8,082 nt of DNA from contig JALVRY010000485.1 of the NCBI GenBank assembly GCA_027024625.1, forward strand, positions 1-8,082, given 5' to 3'. Below are positions 1-6,095 of this stretch, in pieces (position 1 is the stretch's first letter; each line of letters starts with the position of its first letter). A model generated the notes under the pieces. That model had not been told where the DNA came from. It did not search any database and saw nothing but the letters and a program-made list of their open reading frames with translations. Position numbers and translations under genes: made by a program. This stretch comes from Thiotrichaceae bacterium. GTDB taxonomy: Bacteria; Pseudomonadota; Gammaproteobacteria; Thiotrichales; Thiotrichaceae.

Positions 1-1
1 T

Positions 2-268
2 ATACCAACAGGAGATTTGTTAGCACTTCCTAAAAAACCCTTATATATGCTTACTTTTCAAGATTTTAATATTCAAAATATCAGCGATTTAAAAGATGAA
101 TTTATTCGTGTGACGGAAAATAATGGAAAAATATTAGAAGGAAAAGTAACCAAAGTGAATTCAACAGGTTTATTTATTGAGCAAAATGGAGATTCAGGAA
201 TCATTGCCTTTGAGATAAAGACTGATAGTATTAGCAAGCTTGAGAAACTGACAAAACTAAGCAACTAA
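2..268 (+). CDS. C-terminal fragment of an unrecognised protein (5' end outside window)
   Basis: An open frame enters from the left edge and ends at TAA 266-268. Because it stays open to base 2, with no stop, the TTG at 17 is probably internal and about 89 residues of a longer protein are visible. I do not recognise the family. After a PKKPLYML stretch, the final ~60 residues alternate charged and hydrophobic positions (DEFIRVTENNGKILEGKVTK, then GLFIEQNGDSGIIAFEIK). This suggests a small beta-barrel with a 'ligand-NGxxxEGxV' turn, loosely like Sm/LSm or SH3-like folds; that is only an impression from the residue pattern. No membrane segment, signal peptide or cysteine is seen in the visible part. 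It lies 5 nt upstream of ycgL on the same strand, so the two are probably co-transcribed. Function unknown. Confidence 0.6.
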   Translation: MPTGDLLALPKKPLYMLTFQDFNIQNISDLKDEFIRVTENNGKILEGKVTKVNSTGLFIEQNGDSGIIAFEIKTDSISKLEKLTKLSN

Positions 269-273
269 AATAT

Positions 274-534
274 ATGAACTGTTGTATCTATCGTAGTAAA
301 AAAAAGCAGGGAAGCTATCTCTACATTACAGAGAGAAATAACTTCGAAAAAGTACCAAAAGAACTCATGACATTACTTGGAAACCCCGAATTTTCCTTTG
401 AGTTTGAATTAACAGAAGATAAAAAATTAGCAAATGCAGACGTGAAAGATGTTATTCAACATTTGCGAGACGATGGTTTTTTTCTTCAACTACCCCCGCC
501 AGATGAAACAATTCAACATGAGACCTCTGCATAA
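274..534 (+). CDS. ycgL: YcgL domain-containing protein (DUF709)
   Basis: An 86-residue cytoplasmic protein of the YcgL family, which is widespread in gammaproteobacteria and has no firmly established biochemical role. Family hallmarks are visible: the N-terminal C-x-IYRSxKK segment (residues 4-11), a YLYI strand with a following acidic turn (16-19), the 'VPKELMTLLG' helix (27-36), KKLANADVKDV (49-59), and the C-terminal GFFLQLPPP signature (68-76). It resembles E. coli YcgL throughout but lacks most of the ~10-residue N-terminal extension and has a shorter C-terminus. The ATG at 274 places the conserved CCIYRS at the N-terminus as expected. There is no clear Shine-Dalgarno, and the 5-nt gap from the upstream stop suggests translational coupling. 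In some gammaproteobacteria ycgL neighbours rnd (known from the family), but the upstream fragment here does not look like RNase D. Confidence 0.9.
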   Translation: MNCCIYRSKKKQGSYLYITERNNFEKVPKELMTLLGNPEFSFEFELTEDKKLANADVKDVIQHLRDDGFFLQLPPPDETIQHETSA

Positions 535-540
535 CAAGGA

Positions 541-657
541 TAATGAAAGAAAAAAGAGCACCATTTTCCCTATTTTCCCTAAAAATGAAGGTAACAGCCG
601 AGCCATTGACTGAGTTTTTAGGCAAAATAGGGGGAATTCAGGTCTTTTTTCTCATTA
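541..657. repeat. 117-bp long imperfect palindrome, MITE-like or structured intergenic element
   Basis: The two halves pair almost end to end. TAATGA (541-546) pairs with TCATTA (652-657). GAAAAAAG (549-556) pairs with CTTTTTTC (644-651). CCAT and neighbouring bases (561-567) pair with 633-642 through small bulges and wobbles. CCCTATTTT (568-576) pairs with AAAATAGGG (624-632), and CCTAAAAA (578-585) pairs with TTTTTAGG (615-622). The remaining loop is about 29 nt (586-614). Symmetry stops sharply at 541 and 657, and both ends are TA. Small non-coding palindromic elements with TA ends are typical of MITEs mobilised by IS630/Tc1-type transposases; that identity is inferred. It starts 6 nt after the ycgL stop, so its RNA could also act as a terminator or 3'-end stabiliser, although no T-run follows the outer stem. 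Confidence 0.6.
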
Positions 658-712
658 GGTCTTTCGTGCAAAGGTTCCAGCTTGTCAGCAAGTCCGTTTT
701 TCTCACTTAATT

Positions 713-729
713 TATAAATTACCCTAAGG
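713..729 (+). promoter_or_regulatory. Candidate -10 hexamer and Shine-Dalgarno of the cobalamin operon
   Basis: TATAAA at 713-718 resembles a sigma-70 -10 hexamer, but no good -35 lies 16-18 bp upstream. The nearest candidate, TTGTCA at 682-687, is 25 bp away, so promoter activity is uncertain, and transcription starting at the -10 would leave a short leader. AAGG at 726-729 sits 8 nt before the ATG at 738 and supports that start for cbiX. Confidence 0.35.
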
Positions 730-737
730 TCTTATCA

Positions 738-1676
738 ATGGAAAAACCAGCAATACTGGTCATCGGTCATGGATCACGTGATGTTGATGCGCTACGTGAA
801 TTTGAACAAGTTGCAGAGCATTTAAAGCAACGTTTATCAGATAGAAAAATTGAAACAGGCTATTTAGAGTTTGCCAAACCCGTTATCGCAAATGGTATTG
901 ATAAACTGGTGAAAGAAGGCGTGACTGAGATTATTGGTTTGCCGGGTATGTTGATGGCTGCGGGACATGCTAAGAATGACATTCCCAGCGAGTTAAATAC
1001 ATTAATGTCAGAGTATGATGGCTTAAAAATAACCTATGCAACAGAATTAGGTGTTCAGCCAAAAATGATTCAGGCTGCAGCTGCTCGTATCGAAGAGGCT
1101 GAGTCTGCTTTTGCTGATGGCTATGATCGCAAAGATACTTTACTTGTTGTCGTCGGGCGTGGTGCATCAGATCCTGATGCAAACTCAAACATCTCAAAAA
1201 TTACACGTATGTTAGAAGAGGGTATGGGCTTTGGTTGGGCAATTACTTGCTATAGTGGTGTGACAACCCCATTAGTGGATGAAGCCCTAGAAAAAGCACA
1301 TGGCTTGGGTTATAAGAAGATTATCGTTTTTCCCTATTTTCTTTTTACTGGCAGGCTGATCAAGCGTATATACCAGTGGGTTGATGAATATCAGGAAAAT
1401 CATAAAGAAGTACAGGTAGTTAAAGCATCCTACTTGAATGATCACCCACTTGTGATAGATACTTTTGTCGATAAGTTAAAAGAAGCCGAAGAAGGTACAG
1501 GTAATATGAACTGCCAAATGTGCCAGTATCGAGTGCAAATTTTAGGAAATGAACATAAAGTTGGTGCTGCTCAAGAAGGGCATCATCATCATGTTCGTGG
1601 TTCGGGTACGGATGCTGATCATGAACACTCGCACGGTCATAGCCATAGTCACTCACACCATCACCATGATCATTAA
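738..1676 (+). CDS. cbiX: Sirohydrochlorin cobaltochelatase, long CbiX type with CxxC and His-rich tail
   Basis: Class II chelatase that inserts Co2+ into sirohydrochlorin, the early cobalt-insertion step of cobalamin synthesis; cytoplasmic. The 312-residue protein has two tandem CbiX/SirB-like halves. The first carries the active-site signature GHGSRD (His11) and GHAKNDIP (His77). The second half has the matching strand VVVGRGASDPDAN (138-149), with Arg141 where the first half has His, as usual in two-domain forms where one half is catalytic. Next comes M-N-C-Q-M-C (Cys259, Cys262), matching the MxCxxC motif associated with an Fe-S centre in long CbiX proteins such as that of Bacillus megaterium. 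The C-terminus (281-312) is His-rich, with 15 His in 32 residues. It is the first gene of the operon; the ATG at 738 has an AAGG 8 nt upstream. Nickel or iron as the metal is less likely given the neighbours. Confidence 0.92.
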   Translation: MEKPAILVIGHGSRDVDALREFEQVAEHLKQRLSDRKIETGYLEFAKPVIANGIDKLVKEGVTEIIGLPGMLMAAGHAKNDIPSELNTLMSEYDGLKITYATELGVQPKMIQAAAARIEEAESAFADGYDRKDTLLVVVGRGASDPDANSNISKITRMLEEGMGFGWAITCYSGVTTPLVDEALEKAHGLGYKKIIVFPYFLFTGRLIKRIYQWVDEYQENHKEVQVVKASYLNDHPLVIDTFVDKLKEAEEGTGNMNCQMCQYRVQILGNEHKVGAAQEGHHHHVRGSGTDADHEHSHGHSHSHSHHHHDH

Positions 1677-1681
1677 TACCC

Positions 1682-2320
1682 ATGTCTAAGTACATAACAG
1701 ATCCTGCTCGTATCGAAGAAGAATCCTTTAAACAGATTCGAGAACTTTGCGACCTCAGCAAATTTAGCCGTAAAGAGCAACAAGTTGTTATGCGTATTGT
1801 GCACACTTGCGGATTGCCTGAAATTGTTGAAAATACTCGAATTTCTGAAAATGCGATTGATGTAGGGCTACAAGCAATTAAGAATCGTGAAAGTGTGATC
1901 TGTGATGTTGAAATGGTGAAGTGCTCATTAACGCTTCGTATGATGCAGCAAGAACCCATGTGCTTTCTCAATAAAGCATCTGTTATTTCTCAAGCAAAAG
2001 CACATAATAAAACTCGAAGTATGATTGCTGTTGATGCATGGAAATCCTACATCAAAGACAGCATTATCTTGATAGGAAATGCTCCAACCGCTCTTTTTCG
2101 ATTACTAGAAATTTTGGCTGAAGGCTCTAAAAAACCAGCTCTTGTGATTGGTGTTCCGGTAGGATTTATCGGTGCAGCAGAGTCTAAAGCTCAACTCTGG
2201 AAAGAGTATGAAGAACTGGGCATTGAGTGCATTACTATTGAAGGTAATTTAGGCGGCAGTGCAATTGCTGCTTCTGTAATGAATGCCTTGTTGCGTATTG
2301 AGCAAGATATTTATTTATGA
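1682..2320 (+). CDS. cobH: Precorrin-8X / cobalt-precorrin-8 methylmutase
   Basis: Catalyses the 1,5-sigmatropic migration of the C11 methyl group to C12, giving hydrogenobyrinate or cobyrinate (CobH/CbiC family). The 212-residue length is typical. Visible family features are Y-x-x-DPARIEEESF at the N-terminus (4-16), the catalytic-region motif MRIVHTCG with His41 (equivalent to His43 of Pseudomonas denitrificans CobH), ICDVEMVKCSL (73-83), IGNAPTALFRLLE (131-143) and GVPVGFIGAAESK (156-168). The ATG is 5 nt after the cbiX stop and has no convincing Shine-Dalgarno, so translation probably depends on ribosomes finishing cbiX. Its stop overlaps the next gene by 4 nt (ATGA at 2317-2320). Since CbiX heads the operon, the natural substrate may be cobalt-precorrin-8, making cbiC an equally fair name. 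Confidence 0.95.
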   Translation: MSKYITDPARIEEESFKQIRELCDLSKFSRKEQQVVMRIVHTCGLPEIVENTRISENAIDVGLQAIKNRESVICDVEMVKCSLTLRMMQQEPMCFLNKASVISQAKAHNKTRSMIAVDAWKSYIKDSIILIGNAPTALFRLLEILAEGSKKPALVIGVPVGFIGAAESKAQLWKEYEELGIECITIEGNLGGSAIAASVMNALLRIEQDIYL

Positions 2321-3576
2321 TCCATGTAATTGGGCTTGGAATTGGTGATATTTCTGTTCTGAGTGATGATAGCAAGCAAACAATTCGTACTTGTGATGTG
2401 CTGATTGGCTCGATACGTCAACGAGAATTACTAGCTAAATTAATCCACATCAATACCAAAATATATGATTATCCTAGCCCGATAGAGCAACTTTCACCGC
2501 TTATTAAGCATCATCAGAACAAAAAACTTGTCATACTGGCTTCTGGTGATCCCCTATTCTTTGGTATTGGTGCGTGGCTACGTCGTCATGTTGCTCCAAG
2601 TGAACTCCTCTTTTCTCCTAATATTTCTAGTATACAAGCAGCTTTTTCATACCTAAAACAGCCTTGGCAAGATGTAGAAATTATCAGTCTACATGGGCGA
2701 CCACTGATTAGCATTCGCCCTCACTTACGCAATCAACATTGGTATGCAATTTTAACGGATAAAAATAGCCAGCCTCATCATATTGCACAAGAATTACAAC
2801 AATATGGTTTTGAGTTATCTAATCTTTGGGTGTGTGAATCACTTGGGGCAGCAGATGAAAAAATACGGCAATTTACTGTTGCTGAGCTTATAAACAGCAC
2901 AGTTACTTTTCACCCCTTACACATAACAATTATCAATACACAGGGAAAGGCGGGAATACTGCCTGAATTTCCGGGTATTTCGGATACCTTGTTTGAAACG
3001 GGTTGTTCTTCTGGTAAGGGGATGATTACCAAAAAGCAGGTGCGACTAGCCGCTTTAAATCTACTGCAAACCCAAAGAAAAGATGTGTGCTGGGATCTTG
3101 GTGCGGGTTGTGGTGGTATGTCGGTGGAATGGGCATATTGGCACTTGCAAAGTGATATTTATGCAATTGAAGATCACAAAGAAAGGTTAAATTATCTAAA
3201 GATAAATCAAGAAAAGTTTGGTGTAGTAAAAAATCTTAAGATAATAGCGGGCACAATTCCTTATGATGTGCTTGATGGTTTACCTCGTCCCGATAAAATA
3301 TTTATAGGAGGAAGCCGAGACCAGCTATTGCAAACACTGACTCTGTGCTGGGAAAAATACCTAAACCCCACAGGATGTATCGTTATATCCTGTGTAACAG
3401 AAAGCTCTAAATATATAGCCATGAAATTTATTGAAGAGAAACAGCTTCATAGCACTGTGGAGAAAATTGAGATCAATACATCCAAAGCTGAAACACTGGC
3501 AAATAAAGAACTGATGCGACCACAGTTATCCGTTCAATTGATAAAAATTACTAAGCCTGAATGCCATGAAAGCTAG
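2317..3576 (+). CDS. cobL: Precorrin-6Y C5,15-methyltransferase (decarboxylating), CbiE-CbiT fusion
   Basis: A 419-residue bifunctional enzyme that methylates C5 and C15 of the corrin ring and removes the acetate carboxyl from ring C. The N-terminal CbiE domain (about 1-210) is a tetrapyrrole methyltransferase, with GLGIGDISVLS (6-16) and the SAM-binding ASGDPLFFGIG (75-85). The C-terminal CbiT domain (about 230-410) is a Rossmann methyltransferase that begins with the conserved MITKKQVR (236-243) and has the SAM loop WDLGAGCGGMSVEWA (259-273) and PDKIFIGGS (325-333). The size matches fused CobL rather than separate CbiE and CbiT. Start ATG overlaps the cobH stop as ATGA, and the 3' end overlaps the next gene by 11 nt. 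Both domains look intact. The substrate may be cobalt-precorrin-6B/7 (CbiET) rather than metal-free precorrin-6Y; sequence alone does not decide. Confidence 0.95.
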   Translation: MIHVIGLGIGDISVLSDDSKQTIRTCDVLIGSIRQRELLAKLIHINTKIYDYPSPIEQLSPLIKHHQNKKLVILASGDPLFFGIGAWLRRHVAPSELLFSPNISSIQAAFSYLKQPWQDVEIISLHGRPLISIRPHLRNQHWYAILTDKNSQPHHIAQELQQYGFELSNLWVCESLGAADEKIRQFTVAELINSTVTFHPLHITIINTQGKAGILPEFPGISDTLFETGCSSGKGMITKKQVRLAALNLLQTQRKDVCWDLGAGCGGMSVEWAYWHLQSDIYAIEDHKERLNYLKINQEKFGVVKNLKIIAGTIPYDVLDGLPRPDKIFIGGSRDQLLQTLTLCWEKYLNPTGCIVISCVTESSKYIAMKFIEEKQLHSTVEKIEINTSKAETLANKELMRPQLSVQLIKITKPECHES

Positions 3577-4267
3577 TTTTTATGGTATCGGAGTGGGACC
3601 AGGTGATCCAGAATTACTAACGCTAAAAGCCGTCCGATTGATCAAAGCAGCCGATGTAGTTTGCTATTTGAAAACAAGCACAGGTAAATCATTAGCAAGA
3701 GATATAGCGAGCCGATGGCTGACAACTCAGCTTGAACTGCCAATTGTTATGCCTGAAATGCGAATTGATCGAAAGCAAGTTAATCAAGCCTATGATATAG
3801 CCTCACAGAAAATTTCTGAAATGCTAGACCAAGCTAAGACTGTAGCTTTTTTGTGTGAGGGCGATCCATTCTTCTTTGGTTCTTATATTTACTTATATCA
3901 ACGCCTATCAAAAAAGTATAAATGCCAGACAGTTTCAGGTATTAGCTCTATTCATGCTAGCTCTACCTTAGCCGGGCTACCCTTGGTGCAACAAGACGAT
4001 AATCTTGCAGTGCTTTCTTCTCGCAATACGGATCAAGAGTTGCTAGATGCTTTAAAGACATTTGCATCCGTTGTGATTATGAAAGCAGGAAAACATCGAC
4101 CACGTTTAATTCACCTAATTAAAGCAGCACAACGTGAAAAGGACAGTTGTTATATTGAGCGAGCAGGTCAAACAGGTGAAATTATCGAACGTAATATAGC
4201 TTGCTTGTCAGATACCGCGGGTGATTACTTTTCCTTATTTTTAGTAACAAAACAACGCATACCCTAA
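3566..4267 (+). CDS. cobI: Precorrin-2 / cobalt-factor II C20-methyltransferase
   Basis: A SAM-dependent tetrapyrrole methyltransferase that adds the C20 methyl group later lost during ring contraction. The 233-residue length is normal for CobI/CbiL. Motifs: GIGVGPGDPELLTLKAVR (7-24), the SAM-pocket CEGDPFFFGSYIY (97-109), VSGISSIHASSTLAGLPL (123-140), IMKAGKHRP (171-179) and YIERAGQTGE (196-205). The EGDPFFFGSY form is characteristic of the C20 enzymes rather than CobJ, CobM or CysG-type relatives. The ATG at 3566 lies inside the 3' end of cobL (11-nt overlap, different frame), with no clear Shine-Dalgarno, consistent with coupling. It is the last corrin gene visible in this operon. With CbiX upstream, cobalt-factor II is a plausible true substrate (cbiL naming). 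Confidence 0.93.
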   Translation: MKASFYGIGVGPGDPELLTLKAVRLIKAADVVCYLKTSTGKSLARDIASRWLTTQLELPIVMPEMRIDRKQVNQAYDIASQKISEMLDQAKTVAFLCEGDPFFFGSYIYLYQRLSKKYKCQTVSGISSIHASSTLAGLPLVQQDDNLAVLSSRNTDQELLDALKTFASVVIMKAGKHRPRLIHLIKAAQREKDSCYIERAGQTGEIIERNIACLSDTAGDYFSLFLVTKQRIP

Positions 4268-4324
4268 AATTACGCTAAGATACCCAAAGCACCCGCTTTA
4301 TAACTTATTGAAATTAATCAGCTC

Positions 4325-5299
4325 ATGCCAAGAATTTTAATTATAAAAACCTCTTCTCTCGGTGATGTTGTTCATATGTTGCCAGCAGTACATGATGCGG
4401 CTCAACAACGTAAAGATTTAACAATTGATTGGCTAGTCGAAGAAAACTTTCAAGAAGTGCCGTCATGGAGTGCCTATATTAATGACGTTATCCCTGTAGC
4501 AATACGGCGTTGGCGACAATCTTTATTCTCCTCAAAAACAAGACAAGAAATTCGATTACTAAAACAAAGGCTACAATCAACAGAGTATGACATGGTTGTG
4601 GATACTCAAGGTTTACTAAAAAGTGCAATATTGACTCGTTGGGTTAAGGCAAAGCAAGGTATTTGGGGATACGATAAAAGCAGTATCCGCGAGCCGCTCG
4701 CATCTTATTTTTATCAACATCGAGCAAAGGTATCACGTAAAATTCATGCGATTGAGCGTAATCGTCAATTATTGGCACAGGCTCTTGATTATTCCTTAGA
4801 CAATATGTCTCTTAACTATGGTGTGGAAATGGAACAATTTTCCAATGTGCCTGAAAATTTACCAAAGTCATATATCGTCGCATTACATGGAACTAGCAAA
4901 ATCGATAAAGAGTGGTCAATTGATGCTTGGCAACAGCTAATCGAAGCCATGTCTGTTATTAATGTTTATGTATTATTTCCATGGGGAAATCAACGAGAAA
5001 AAGAACGTGTTGAATTTCTAACCAAACAATCCAGTAATGCCATTATGTTAGCAAAAAGTAGTTTATCTGAATTGGCAGCTATTATTTCAAAAGCACAAGC
5101 TGTCATTGGCATGGATACTGGCTTAATGCACATTGCTGCGGCACTCAATAAGCAGGGTTTAGGACTCTACCCTGTAACTGAACCTTTTTTAACGGGAGTG
5201 CTTACAGCAGGAAACACTAATCTTATTGAAAATATATCAGCTAATAAAACTCAAGATATTCAATCAATTATTAATAAAATGCTGGTACTTCTTAATTAG
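4325..5299 (+). CDS. waaC: LPS heptosyltransferase I (WaaC/RfaC-like)
   Basis: A GT9-family glycosyltransferase expected to add the first L-glycero-D-manno-heptose to Kdo2-lipid A at the cytoplasmic face of the inner membrane. The 324 residues match WaaC in length and order: ILIIKTSSLGDVVHMLPA (4-21, with the family Asp14), DWLVEENFQEVPSW (35-48), IPVAIRRWR (56-64), VVDTQGLLKSA (91-101), REPLASYFY (122-130), HGTSKIDKEW (188-197) and GMDTGLMHIAAAL (262-274). The RRWR and REPLAS segments favour heptosyltransferase I over II. The sugar-nucleotide loop is divergent: YPVTEPFLTG (282-291), where E. coli WaaC has YGPTDPGLIGG. The start is 57 nt after cobI, with no visible Shine-Dalgarno, and may be read through from the cobalamin operon; no functional link is implied. 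The protein ends about where E. coli WaaC does. Confidence 0.9.
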   Translation: MPRILIIKTSSLGDVVHMLPAVHDAAQQRKDLTIDWLVEENFQEVPSWSAYINDVIPVAIRRWRQSLFSSKTRQEIRLLKQRLQSTEYDMVVDTQGLLKSAILTRWVKAKQGIWGYDKSSIREPLASYFYQHRAKVSRKIHAIERNRQLLAQALDYSLDNMSLNYGVEMEQFSNVPENLPKSYIVALHGTSKIDKEWSIDAWQQLIEAMSVINVYVLFPWGNQREKERVEFLTKQSSNAIMLAKSSLSELAAIISKAQAVIGMDTGLMHIAAALNKQGLGLYPVTEPFLTGVLTAGNTNLIENISANKTQDIQSIINKMLVLLN

Positions 5300-5367
5300 A
5301 ACTTCCTTGTAGACAAAGCAATCAGATCTGCAAATAATCTTTCAAAATCCTCCGTTTAGAACTTTTT

Positions 5368-5415
5368 ACTGGCTAAATGGTCTATGAATAGACTTGAATA
5401 GCTAGCTAAATCAGT
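5368..5415. other. Cluster of short dyads in the waaC-yqfO gap
   Basis: The 248-nt gap 5300-5547 contains no gene. Within it lie GTCTAT-GA-ATAGAC (5380-5393), the perfect 10-bp palindrome TAGCTAGCTA (5399-5408) and a direct repeat GCTAAAT (5372-5378 and 5405-5411), all in under 50 bp. A protein-binding operator is possible but unsupported; no T-run follows, so it is not a typical intrinsic terminator. Confidence 0.2.
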
Positions 5416-5445
5416 CCTACATCTACATCAATGAAATTTCAAATA

Positions 5446-5474
5446 TTGCTTATAAAACATACAATTAGTACAGT
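5446..5474 (+). promoter_or_regulatory. Candidate sigma-70 promoter for the YqfO-like gene
   Basis: TTGCTT (5446-5451) and TACAGT (5469-5474) are separated by 17 bp, giving partial -35 and -10 matches. They lie about 75 bp before the ATG at 5548, which itself has a GAGG Shine-Dalgarno at 5535-5538. Other AT-rich alternatives exist in this stretch, so this is a weak call. Confidence 0.25.
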
Positions 5475-5547
5475 TTAAGCATGGATTCATCCTAAATGTG
5501 CTAGGTTCTCATTGCCTAACATTAAAAAAAACACGAGGTAAGCTTTA

Positions 5548-5859
5548 ATGTATCATTTGGCTTTTTATGTACCGATTCTACACTGTGATCAAGTAAAACA
5601 AGCTGTGTTTGAAGCTGGAGCAGGTCAAATCGGAAATTATAAAAACTGCTCGTGGCAAACACTGGGAGAAGGTCAGTTTATGCCAATGGAAGGGAGTCAA
5701 CCATTTCAAGGAAAAGAAGGTTCACTAGAGACAACGGGAGAATATCGCGTTGAAATGGTTTGTAGTGATTCCTTCATCAGAAGAGCTGTGGATGCCCTAA
5801 AAACCAATCATCCTTATGAAGAACCTGCTTATACAGTGACACATATGGAAGAATTTTAA
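5548..5859 (+). CDS. Stand-alone YqfO/NIF3-like domain protein
   Basis: A 103-residue protein corresponding to the small alpha/beta domain that is inserted in or appended to longer NIF3/YqfO proteins; short free-standing copies occur in Pseudomonas and relatives. Signatures are FYVPILHCDQVKQAVFEAGA (6-25), the GAGQIGNYKNCSW segment (24-36), the FMPMEGSQPFQG loop (44-55) and the C-terminal NHPYEEPAYTV (87-97). The fold resembles PII/CutA-type trimeric proteins (family knowledge). The large dinuclear metal-binding NIF3 domain is absent, and the frame starts cleanly at an ATG with a GAGG Shine-Dalgarno 9 nt upstream, so this is not a truncation. Biochemical role unknown. It appears monocistronic, with gaps of about 240 nt on both sides. 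Confidence 0.85.
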   Translation: MYHLAFYVPILHCDQVKQAVFEAGAGQIGNYKNCSWQTLGEGQFMPMEGSQPFQGKEGSLETTGEYRVEMVCSDSFIRRAVDALKTNHPYEEPAYTVTHMEEF

Positions 5860-6048
5860 ATGAATTGAAGTTAATATAGCATGTAATGATTAAGTAGATA
5901 TCATCCGAGTATTTCGCTACAAAACCTAGTACTACTATCACTAAACAAGGATAAATATACAGTGTTACTGGCTATAGAGTAATGTTCTCTAGCTTGTGCC
6001 TACCCCAGATAATTTAACACTTCGCATTTATTCTCTCAGTTTTTCCGT

Positions 6049-6054
6049 TAGAAT
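6049..6054 (+). promoter_or_regulatory. Candidate -10 hexamer upstream of rimO
   Basis: TAGAAT matches the -10 consensus at five of six positions, 41 bp before the rimO ATG. No convincing -35 is seen 16-18 bp upstream (AT-rich cattta/tttatt). It abuts the left arm of the hairpin at 6053-6084, so transcription from it would start inside that hairpin. The rest of the 236-nt gap from 5860 shows only short AT-rich palindromes and no gene. Confidence 0.3.
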
Positions 6055-6084
6055 CCCTTTACGTTTATTATTGGAAAAAGGGAT
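6053..6084 (+). promoter_or_regulatory. Hairpin covering the Shine-Dalgarno-like stretch of rimO
   Basis: ATCCCTTT (6053-6060) is perfectly complementary to AAAGGGAT (6077-6084), with a 16-nt loop. The right arm contains AGGG (6079-6082), the only Shine-Dalgarno-like sequence before the rimO ATG at 6096, at a long 13-nt spacing. If transcription begins upstream, the ribosome site could be sequestered. No T-run follows, which argues against a terminator. Confidence 0.4.
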
Positions 6085-6095
6085 AGTTATCGCTC

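Noticed and set aside
73..264. 63-codon open frame on the minus strand that looks like a hydrophobic peptide
   Set aside because: The hydrophobic composition is the complement of the Lys/Glu/Asp-rich + strand frame that continues from the left edge.
601..612. GCCATTGACTG as a possible B12-box fragment of a cobalamin riboswitch
   Set aside because: It lacks the exact conserved box and the other core segments, and it lies in the loop of the 541-657 palindrome.
681..692. CTTG-TCAG-CAAG hairpin upstream of cbiX
   Set aside because: Only four base pairs, with no T-run and no extension; too weak to call a terminator or operator.
970..1197. 75-codon open frame on the minus strand
   Set aside because: Fully antisense to the CbiX catalytic region, with no motif and no ribosome site of note.
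1581..1673. CAT/CAC tract as a microsatellite repeat
   Set aside because: Codons for the His-rich tail are mixed with Ser, Gly, Asp and Glu codons, and the frame is intact. It is coding low complexity, not a separate repeat feature.
1420..1971. 183-codon open frame on the minus strand
   Set aside because: It lies antisense to the junction of cbiX and cobH, both of which have clear family motifs; the translation has no recognisable domain. It is a shadow frame created partly by the His-rich CAT/CAC tract.
2317..3576. Possible split into separate cbiE and cbiT genes
   Set aside because: The frame is continuous through both domains with a normal linker, matching the known CobL-type fusion.
5963..5984. 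TTACT/AGTAA stem as a terminator for the YqfO-like gene
   Set aside because: Five A/T-rich base pairs, no GC-rich stem and no trailing T-run.
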